Source: Patescibacteria group bacterium
Lineage (GTDB): Bacteria > Patescibacteriota > Patescibacteriia > 2-12-FULL-60-25
Assembly (NCBI GenBank): GCA_018061485.1
Contig: JAGOUA010000006.1
Span: 1 to 25,149, forward strand
DNA length: 25,149 bases
Direction of reading: 5' to 3'
Shown here piece by piece: positions 15,931-21,245 of the stretch. The number at the start of each line of letters is the position of its first letter. Within the stretch, counting starts at the first letter, position 1. A model generated the notes under the pieces. It was not told the DNA's origin. It saw only the letters and a list, made by a program, of their open reading frames with translations, and did not search any database. The position numbers were made by a program, and so were the translations under genes.

Positions 15931-17355
15931 ATGCTTCCAGGAATGACCGTTCGACAGATCGCCGAAGCGCTTGCTACAAAACAGCTCTCGTCTCTTGAAG
16001 TCACCGAGGCGTATCTTGAGCGTATTCGCGCGGAAGATGGCGATGTGCATGCGTATCTCGCTGTAACAGAAGACGAGGCGCATCGTGCGGCGAAGCGTTC
16101 GGATGAACGTCGGTTTCGTGGTGAGGTAGTTGGAGCGCTTGATGGCGTGCCCATTGCCCTCAAAGATAATATTTCGACGCAGGATATTCCTACGACCGCT
16201 GGTTCAAAGATGCTTGAGGGGTATCTTCCCCCGCAGGATGCGACCGTCGCAGAACGCGTTAAACGTGCCGGCATGGTGCTTCTCGGCAAGACCAATTTGG
16301 ATGAATTCGCCATGGGTTCGAGTACGGAGTATTCCGCCTTTGGCCCAACCAAGCATCCAACCCATCCAGACCGTGTACCGGGAGGATCTTCCGGCGGAAG
16401 TGCGGCGGCGGTAGCACGTGATTTTGCTCCCGTGTCGCTTGGTTCTGATACGGGTGGGTCTATTCGTCAACCAGCGTCGTTTTGTGGCATTGTGGGTTTT
16501 AAGCCTACGTATGGAACGGTTTCGCGTTCAGGGGTGATCGCGATGGCGTCTTCTTTTGATCAAGTTGGCCCCATGACGAAGACGGTGGATGATGCGGCGA
16601 TGCTGTTTGACGTGCTCCGCGGTGCAGATCCTCATGACCTCACGACGACGGATCATGCGCTTTCACCGTTTACCTCGATGTCGCGTCTTGATGGTGTGCG
16701 TATCGGTTTGCCTCGACAGGCGTGGGGACACGCAGGTATGAGCGCCTCAACGCGATTTGCGTGTGAACAGGCGGTAGAGGTCATGAAAGCCCTTGGCGCG
16801 GAGGTCAAGGAGGTGGACTTGCCGTACGCGGATGAAGCGCTCGCCGTGTATTACGTGCTCGTTCCGGCGGAGGTTTCGGCGAATCTCGCTCGGTACGACG
16901 GTATTCGTTACGGTTCGCGCGCACAGGCAAAAACCTTGCTCGAGGTGTATGAGTGTACGCGAGGAGAGGGGTTTGGACCAGAGGTGCGTCGACGCATCTT
17001 GCTTGGCAGTTACGTGCTCTCCAAGGGCTCGGTGGATGCGTACTATCATCAAGCGCGTAAAGTACGAAAACTGATCGTCGCCGCCTACGAACGCCTCTTT
17101 ACCGAGGTAGATATGCTCGTGACGCCGACTACGCCTTCGACAGCCTTCCGTTTGGGAGAAAAAATCAACGATCCACTCGCCCTTTATTTAGAAGATATTT
17201 TTACCGTCGGCGTGAATGTGGCGGGCGTTCCAGCACTGTCCATTCCGTGTGGTCGTGAACCAGAAACGGGTCTTCCGATCGGTATTCAGCTTATCGGCAA
17301 ACGGTTTGATGATGGAAGGCTCTTGTCCTTCGGTCACGCCTACGAATCCGTCTAG
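15931..17355 (+). CDS. gatA: Glu/Asp-tRNA amidotransferase subunit A (amidase)
   Basis: 474 aa, usual length. GatA hydrolyses glutamine and channels ammonia to GatB. The amidase-signature Ser-cisSer-Lys triad is present: Lys in PIALKDNIST (~residue 76) and the serines in PGGSSGGSAAAV and SDTGGSIRQPASFCG. Further signatures are GFKPTYGTVSRSG and the C-terminal PTTPSTAF and GLPIGIQLIGKRFDD. It starts 3 nt after the gatC stop without a Shine-Dalgarno sequence, consistent with translational coupling. The absence of a nearby gatB means that subunit is encoded elsewhere. Confidence 0.97.
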   Translation: MLPGMTVRQIAEALATKQLSSLEVTEAYLERIRAEDGDVHAYLAVTEDEAHRAAKRSDERRFRGEVVGALDGVPIALKDNISTQDIPTTAGSKMLEGYLPPQDATVAERVKRAGMVLLGKTNLDEFAMGSSTEYSAFGPTKHPTHPDRVPGGSSGGSAAAVARDFAPVSLGSDTGGSIRQPASFCGIVGFKPTYGTVSRSGVIAMASSFDQVGPMTKTVDDAAMLFDVLRGADPHDLTTTDHALSPFTSMSRLDGVRIGLPRQAWGHAGMSASTRFACEQAVEVMKALGAEVKEVDLPYADEALAVYYVLVPAEVSANLARYDGIRYGSRAQAKTLLEVYECTRGEGFGPEVRRRILLGSYVLSKGSVDAYYHQARKVRKLIVAAYERLFTEVDMLVTPTTPSTAFRLGEKINDPLALYLEDIFTVGVNVAGVPALSIPCGREPETGLPIGIQLIGKRFDDGRLLSFGHAYESV

Positions 17356-17366
17356 CCGCCCATTCT

Positions 17367-17852
17367 ATGCTTCAGCTCCTTCTTGATCCGGTTTCTGCAC
17401 CTGTTGTTGCGCCGTCATCAACCGCTTCATTATCCGCGATTGGGGTGTTGGTGGTTTTGGGGATCGCACTCTTTTTAGGGATTTTGGCGATGCGTGGATT
17501 TTCCCGGTCGTCCACCTCGAATTGGGAAGTGTTGCACAAAGAAAAAATTCGTCAGCAATGGGAAGAATTGTCCGCGCTGCTCAAGTTGGGCGCTCCTGGG
17601 CGTAAACTCGCGATTATCGAAGCGGATAAGCTGCTAGACAGGGTATTGCGTGGCGTTGGTTTTCCGGGCGAAACCTTCGCTGAGCGCCTGAAAGTAGCGG
17701 AATACAAGCACAAAGTGCTGCGCGAGATGTGGGAGCCGCACAAGCTGCGTAACCGCTTGGTTCATGAAGAATCGTTTACCGTAAGTGAACGTCAGGCGGA
17801 ACAAGCTCTTGCGCTGTATAAGCGCGCATTGCAAAGTTTGCGTTTATTATGA
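17367..17852 (+). CDS. Membrane-anchored protein with HEPN-like RNxxVH motif
   Basis: 161 aa. A short N-terminus is followed by one membrane helix (~residues 21-42, IGVLVVLGIALFLGILAM), then a cytosolic all-helical domain. This domain contains LAIIEADKLLDRVL (81-94), GETFAERLK and RNRLVHEE (128-135). R128-x4-H133 with Asn after the Arg matches the Rx4-6H motif of HEPN domains, many of which are RNases; here it could also be a non-catalytic HEPN. Proteins of this general layout are, to my recollection, frequent in Patescibacteria but uncharacterised. It starts 11 nt after gatA and overlaps lgt by ATGA, so it sits inside the operon. The HEPN assignment is inference from motif and helical pattern. 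Confidence 0.85.
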   Translation: MLQLLLDPVSAPVVAPSSTASLSAIGVLVVLGIALFLGILAMRGFSRSSTSNWEVLHKEKIRQQWEELSALLKLGAPGRKLAIIEADKLLDRVLRGVGFPGETFAERLKVAEYKHKVLREMWEPHKLRNRLVHEESFTVSERQAEQALALYKRALQSLRLL

Positions 17853-18601
17853 TCCCGTTTATTGGCGCAACCACGTTGTCGCTGGGGGGAGTCTCGATTC
17901 AGGTGTGGGGCTTGCTGGTGGGTCTTGGCTACGCTCTTGGGACCTATGTTGCGTATAAACGGGCCAAAACACGAGGACTCGATCCAGAACGTGTACTCTC
18001 GCTTGCAACGTGGATGTTTATTGGGGCGATGCTCGGCGCGCGCGTGTTACACGTGTTCGCGTATGATTTCGCGTATTATCAACAGTTTCCACTCCACGCG
18101 TTTGATCCACGCTTGCCCGGTTTTTCGATGATGGGTGGATTGTTTGGGGCGCTAGGCGTCTTTTTTTGGATGATGCGTCATGCGTGGGCGGAATGGGTGG
18201 CGTATGCGGACGTGCTTGCTTGGGGAGTGCCGTGGGGGTGCGGGGTGGGGCGTATCGGTTGTTTTTTGATTCACGATCATCCCGGGACGTTGTCGCAATC
18301 CGTGCTGGCGGTGCGGTATCCGGACGGGGTATCTCGTCATGATCTTGGTCTGTATTTATCTCTGGTTGGATTTGGTATTGGGCTGTTGTTTCTGCTGTTG
18401 AATCGTCGTGCGCGACCGGTGGGATTTTTTGTTGCGCTCTATTTTGCTCTGGAGGGGCTCTCTCGTGTGTGGCTTGATGCATATCGAGTGGCGGATGCGC
18501 GATATTGGGGGTGGACGCCTGCGCAGTGGTTGGGGCTCGCGATGTTTCTTGTGAGCGGTGCTTGGTTGGCGCGGCTTGTTTATGCAGCGCGACCTCGCTA
18601 A
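17849..18601 (+). CDS. lgt: Prolipoprotein diacylglyceryl transferase Lgt
   Basis: 250 aa, multi-pass membrane protein with about seven helices. Lgt moves diacylglycerol from phosphatidylglycerol to the lipobox cysteine of prolipoproteins. Family features are SIQVWGLLVGLGYALG near the start, GARVLHVF, the signature GRIGCFLIHDHPG (134-146) with the essential Arg, and the C-terminal FVALYFALEGLSRVWLDAYR. In the signature the position that is Asn in the E. coli enzyme (GRxGNF) is Cys138 here, a variant I believe is common in CPR but cannot verify. Start overlaps the previous gene's stop (ATGA). No lipoprotein signal peptidase is in the window. Confidence 0.93.
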   Translation: MIPFIGATTLSLGGVSIQVWGLLVGLGYALGTYVAYKRAKTRGLDPERVLSLATWMFIGAMLGARVLHVFAYDFAYYQQFPLHAFDPRLPGFSMMGGLFGALGVFFWMMRHAWAEWVAYADVLAWGVPWGCGVGRIGCFLIHDHPGTLSQSVLAVRYPDGVSRHDLGLYLSLVGFGIGLLFLLLNRRARPVGFFVALYFALEGLSRVWLDAYRVADARYWGWTPAQWLGLAMFLVSGAWLARLVYAARPR

Positions 18602-18612
18602 GCGGCGTAGTC

Positions 18613-18641
18613 TTGTCACTCCCGCTTCCGGTCGTTATGCT
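18613..18641 (+). promoter_or_regulatory. Leaderless-type promoter for the first DsbA-like gene
   Basis: -35 TTGTCA (18613-18618), 17-bp spacer, -10 TATGCT (18636-18641), 8 nt to ATG 18650. One of the best matches in the window. Confidence 0.7.
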
Positions 18642-18649
18642 CGTACGGT

Positions 18650-19312
18650 ATGTCTCTTACTTCTGAACAACGACTCTTGGGAGTGATTATCGTTGGGGCG
18701 GTGGTACTCTTTGGAGGGTTAACGTATGCATTGGTTCGCGCTCCTTCTTCTGAAGTGAACCCTTCGGGAACGGTGACGTTCTCTGATGAAGGCGCGCCAA
18801 CAAAAGGCGCAGAAGATACGCGCGTTGTCGTGCGGATGTATTCCGATCTGCAATGTCCAGCGTGTCGCGCGGCAGAGCCAGCGTTGCAAGCCGTGATGGC
18901 GAAGTTTGCTGATCGTGTACAGTTCGTTTGGAAGGATTTTCCGCTCATGACGATTCATCCAAATGCGCGTCCTGCGGCGAATGCGGCACGGTGCGCGCAA
19001 GACCAGGGCAAATTTTGGGAGTATCATGACCGTTTGTTCGTTGAACAGGCAGCGTGGTCGGCGGAACGAGATCCAAAAGATCGCTTCGTCCAATTCGCTC
19101 GTGAAGGAGGGCTCGATGAAGCGGCTTTCACTGCCTGTTACGGCGAGCGTCGCTTCGATGATCGGGTGATGGACGACGTACAAGAGGGCGAACGTAACGC
19201 GGTAAACGCCACGCCAACCTTCTTCATCAATGAACGTCGTGCTCTGGTGCGAAGCGAAGCGGAATGGACATCTGCTCTTGAGCAGGTCTTGTCCGAAACA
19301 GCGTCTCAATAA
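18650..19312 (+). CDS. Membrane-anchored DsbA-like thiol oxidoreductase (CPAC)
   Basis: 220 aa. An N-terminal membrane anchor (~residues 9-28) is followed by a thioredoxin-fold DsbA-type domain facing outward. The active site is C69-P-A-C72 and the cis-proline lies in NATPTFFIN. Two further cysteines (in AARCAQDQG and FTACYGE) match the second pair seen in BdbD/VKOR-partner type proteins. It would oxidise or isomerise disulfides in exported proteins. No recycling partner (DsbB or VKOR) is in the window. It is followed by its own terminator and by a paralogue. Confidence 0.93.
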   Translation: MSLTSEQRLLGVIIVGAVVLFGGLTYALVRAPSSEVNPSGTVTFSDEGAPTKGAEDTRVVVRMYSDLQCPACRAAEPALQAVMAKFADRVQFVWKDFPLMTIHPNARPAANAARCAQDQGKFWEYHDRLFVEQAAWSAERDPKDRFVQFAREGGLDEAAFTACYGERRFDDRVMDDVQEGERNAVNATPTFFINERRALVRSEAEWTSALEQVLSETASQ

Positions 19313-19331
19313 CGTCATCAACAAAAAGAGC

Positions 19332-19361
19332 AAGCCACTCTCTCGCAAAGAGTGGTTTTTG
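19332..19361 (+). terminator. Terminator after the first DsbA-like gene
   Basis: Stem CCACTCT (19335-19341) / AGAGTGG (19349-19355), extendable by AAG/TTT pairs, followed by five T. Confidence 0.85.
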
Positions 19362-19376
19362 GTCTTGACGAATCTC

Positions 19377-19405
19377 TTGTGAGCGGGCGGGTCGCGTCGT
19401 ACACT
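19377..19405 (+). promoter_or_regulatory. Promoter for the second DsbA-like gene
   Basis: -35 TTGTGA (19377-19382), 17-bp spacer, -10 TACACT (19400-19405). Unlike most genes here it leaves a ~37-nt leader before ATG 19449; the leader is pyrimidine-rich and has no Shine-Dalgarno sequence near the start. Confidence 0.65.
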
Positions 19406-19448
19406 ACAGGAGCTATTTCTCATTCGTTACTTCGTTGTTTCTTTCTCT

Positions 19449-20204
19449 ATGGATAACTCGCGTTCCCAAGGATTCTGGGATGGTAGCCCAAAGGTCATGT
19501 TCTTGATGGGGCTCTTTCTCGGTGTAGCGGTGTGTGCGACGGTTGGTCTTGGCTTGGTGTTTGGTGGTGTTGTGAGCGGCGGATCCTCCTCCGGCGTGGC
19601 GCTCAATCCAGGGAATGTGCCTGCTGTTGGCGCTCCAACGCCTCAGCCATCCGCTCCGGTGGGCGCTCCTGTGAAGGCCGTCACGGATAAAGAGTTCGTC
19701 AAGGGGAACAAGAATGCGAAAGTTACGTTGATTGAATACTCCGATTTTGAGTGTCCATTCTGTAAGCGCTTTGTTCCAACCGTGGAGCAGGCGTTGAAAG
19801 ATTTTCCTAATGATGTACGTGTTGTCTACCGCCACTTTCCACTTCGCTCGATTCACCCAAACGCGCAAAAAGCGGGTGAGGCAGCAGAGTGTGCAGGAAA
19901 GTTGGGTGGTGGTGGCAAGTTCTGGGAGATGCATGACAAGCTCTTTGCCGCTCCATCTCTTACCGTGGATGGGATGAAGGCGATGGCAAAGGAGATCGGT
20001 CTCGATCAAGGAAAGTTCAACACCTGTCTCGATAACAATGAAACGGCAGAGAAGGTCAACGCGGACTTCAACGAGGGCGGTGCATCTGGTGTAGAAGGCA
20101 CGCCTGCGACGTTCGTGAACGGAACATTGGTAAGTGGTGCGATTCCTTACGATGGGCCAGGGGGATTAAAAGAAGCTATCCAACAAGCCGGCGCTCAGAA
20201 ATAG
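19449..20204 (+). CDS. Membrane-anchored DsbA-like thiol oxidoreductase (CPFC)
   Basis: 251 aa, paralogue of the preceding gene. It has an N-terminal anchor (~17-43), a Gly/Pro/Ala linker (45-75), then a DsbA-type thioredoxin domain with active site C102-P-F-C105 (SDFECPFCKRF) and cis-Pro in GTPATFVNG. Two more cysteines (AAECAGK, FNTCLD) mirror the extra pair of its neighbour. The different inner dipeptide (PF versus PA) suggests the two enzymes differ in redox potential or substrate. Separate promoter and terminator show it is independently expressed. Confidence 0.94.
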   Translation: MDNSRSQGFWDGSPKVMFLMGLFLGVAVCATVGLGLVFGGVVSGGSSSGVALNPGNVPAVGAPTPQPSAPVGAPVKAVTDKEFVKGNKNAKVTLIEYSDFECPFCKRFVPTVEQALKDFPNDVRVVYRHFPLRSIHPNAQKAGEAAECAGKLGGGGKFWEMHDKLFAAPSLTVDGMKAMAKEIGLDQGKFNTCLDNNETAEKVNADFNEGGASGVEGTPATFVNGTLVSGAIPYDGPGGLKEAIQQAGAQK

Positions 20205-20212
20205 TCGCTTTC

Positions 20213-20317
20213 CAGATTGGCGCTCTGCGCGAGCTTCGCGAAAAAGATCCTCACCGCACTCACACGTGCGCTTCCGGTTCTTTTTCGCTCCAGCTCATCA
20301 CAGCGCATCCAATCTGA
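20213..20317. repeat. Hairpin element copy A (downstream of the second DsbA-like gene)
   Basis: Long imperfect palindrome. Outer pairs CAGATTGG/CCAATCTG (20213-20220, 20309-20316), then CGCT/AGCG, GAGCT/AGCTC (20231-20235, 20292-20296), a perfect 10-bp stem GCGAAAAAGA/TCTTTTTCGC (20238-20247, 20279-20288) and an apical CGCAC/GTGCG. Conserved unpaired TC and TCC lie between the GAGCT and 10-bp stems, as in copies B and C. Confidence 0.85.
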
Positions 20318-20360
20318 AAAAGCTACGTGAAATATAGGTTCTTGTTTAGAGCTAGATACA

Positions 20361-20390
20361 CAAAACAACCACCTCTCGGTGGTTGTTTTG
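20361..20390 (+). terminator. Intrinsic terminator after copy A
   Basis: Perfect 13-bp stem CAAAACAACCACC (20361-20373) / GGTGGTTGTTTTG (20378-20390) with a TCTC loop. It can act in both directions but serves the second DsbA-like gene. Confidence 0.85.
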
Positions 20391-20421
20391 GTGAAAAACC
20401 CTTGACAATTCGTGAAAAACC
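20391..20421. promoter_or_regulatory. Paired 10-bp direct repeats upstream of HU
   Basis: GTGAAAAACC occurs at 20391-20400 and 20412-20421, 21 bp apart (two helical turns), flanking a TTGACA at 20402-20407. The second copy directly precedes the proposed HU -35. Possible regulator binding sites. Confidence 0.35.
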
Positions 20422-20423
20422 TC

Positions 20424-20452
20424 TTGCGTATCTCTTACGCGGTGTGCATACT
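20424..20452 (+). promoter_or_regulatory. Candidate promoter for HU
   Basis: -35 TTGCGT (20424-20429), 17-bp spacer, -10 CATACT (20447-20452). This would give a ~230-nt leader that includes hairpin element copy B. A start nearer ATG 20687 is not obvious. Confidence 0.4.
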
Positions 20453-20491
20453 GAACCTCGCAAACCCATTTTTACTCTCAAGAACGCTCAT

Positions 20492-20639
20492 ATTTGGCGA
20501 GCTACGAGAGCTTCCCGAGAAAGATTCTCAACGTACTGCCATTCTTCGCCAAGGCTACGAATGGTCCCCCGTAGCTTTACGCGAAGGGGGATACGTTTGC
20601 GAGTCTTTCTCGGTCCAGCTCAGCGTATCCCACTCAAAT
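20492..20639. repeat. Hairpin element copy B (5' region of HU)
   Basis: Same core as copy C: GAGCT/AGCTC (20508-20512, 20617-20621), unpaired TC and TCC, and CCGAGAAAGA/TCTTTCTCGG (20515-20524, 20604-20613). The apical part is enlarged: ACGTA/TACGT (20531-20535, 20592-20596) encloses either two hairpins (CCATTC/GAATGG and CCCCC/GGGGG) or one nested stem (CTTCGC/GCGAAG with GCTAC/GTAGC). It lies between the proposed HU promoter and its start codon. Confidence 0.85.
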
Positions 20640-20686
20640 CTGAACGTTCTCCTTACTAACCTGTTTATCCCTGGGTTTCCGCACCT

Positions 20687-20968
20687 ATGTCCAAAATGAC
20701 CAAGTCCCAACTCATGACCGAGTTGGCTGCCAAGTCTGGCCACACCAAAAAAGAAGTGATGGCGATGATCGATCTTATCACCAAGACCGCGTACGCGCAG
20801 GTCAAAAAGAATGGTGAGTTCACCTTTCCAGGACTCGGTAAGCTCGTGAAGGTCAAGCGTGCTGCTCGCATGGGTCGCAACCCAGCAACGGGTGCAGAGA
20901 TCAAGATTCCTGCGAAGACGGTGGTCAAGTTCCGCGTAGCAAAGGCAGCAAAAGAAGCCCTCTTGTAA
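20687..20968 (+). CDS. HU-family nucleoid DNA-binding protein
   Basis: 93 aa, standard for HU/IHF. Binds DNA as a dimer and bends or compacts it. The N-terminal helices (KMTKSQLMTELAAKSGHTKK), FTFPGLGKLVKV, the beta-arm GRNPATGAEIKIPAK and the C-terminal VVKFRVAKAAKEALL are all present. ATG 20687 begins MSKMTK; the second ATG at residue 4 is also possible. It stands alone between two copies of the hairpin element, B in its probable leader and C in its terminator, which suggests post-transcriptional control of this abundant protein. No Shine-Dalgarno sequence (CCGCACCT before ATG). Confidence 0.97.
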   Translation: MSKMTKSQLMTELAAKSGHTKKEVMAMIDLITKTAYAQVKKNGEFTFPGLGKLVKVKRAARMGRNPATGAEIKIPAKTVVKFRVAKAAKEALL

Positions 20969-20973
20969 GAGTA

Positions 20974-21095
20974 AACCCCTTATAGCGGCGATAAGCTAGA
21001 GCTTCCCGAGAAAGATTCTCAACGTACTTCGATGTACGTCTCCGAGTCTTTCTCGGTCCAGCTCGTCGCTTCTCATCCCCTATAAGGGGTTTTGT
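20974..21095 (+). terminator. HU terminator with hairpin element copy C in its loop
   Basis: Arms AACCCCTTATAG (20974-20985) and CTATAAGGGGTT (21080-21091) pair over 12 bp and are followed by TTGTTATT. Between them lies the conserved core: GAGCT/AGCTC (20999-21003, 21060-21064), CCGAGAAAGA/TCTTTCTCGG (21006-21015, 21047-21056) and apical ACGTAC/GTACGT with loop TTCGAT (21022-21039). Confidence 0.8.
20999..21064. repeat. Hairpin element copy C (compact form)
   Basis: The shortest of the three copies, 66 nt from GAGCT to AGCTC. Its left arm matches copy B exactly from GAGCTTC through TTCTCAACGTACT, and its right arm matches B through GAGTCTTTCTCGGTCCAGCTC (written here as GAGTCTTTCTCGG then TCCAGCTC). 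Confidence 0.85.
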
Positions 21096-21107
21096 TATTG
21101 GTAATCT

Positions 21108-21187
21108 CCAATCTGGAGGGTTTTTTGTATTTCACGTATCCAATCTGGAGGGTTTTTTGTATTTCACGTATCCAATCTGGAGGGTTT
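21108..21187. repeat. 32-bp tandem repeat, about 2.5 units, with hairpin-plus-T-tract units
   Basis: Units begin at 21108, 21140 and 21172 with CCAATCTGGAGGG. The first two are identical over 32 bp; the third diverges after GGGTTTT. Each unit contains TCCA-ATC-TGGA followed by GG and T6 (T4 in the third), so each reads like a miniature terminator on the plus strand. No spacers, so not a CRISPR array. Confidence 0.9.
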
Positions 21188-21229
21188 TGTACTTTTGAAC
21201 GAAGGTCTCGCCTCTTTTGATGGAGGGCG

Positions 21230-21238
21230 TGGTATACT
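21230..21238 (+). promoter_or_regulatory. Extended -10 promoter for the class B PBP
   Basis: TGG-TATACT (21230-21238), an extended -10, with no convincing -35. It sits 7 nt before GTG 21246 and decides the start codon: the longer upstream frame from 21195 would overlap the promoter and repeats. Confidence 0.6.
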
Positions 21239-21245
21239 GCGAGGC

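Noticed and set aside
20327..20699. Two ~100-codon frames in the HU upstream region
   Set aside because: They run through a terminator, a promoter and hairpin copy B; the products look like translated repeats.
21108..21187. CRISPR array
   Set aside because: The 32-bp units abut directly with no spacers and no cas genes are near.
21195..21245. Longer PBP start at 21195
   Set aside because: It would place the start upstream of the extended -10 TATACT, and adds an untypical N-terminus.
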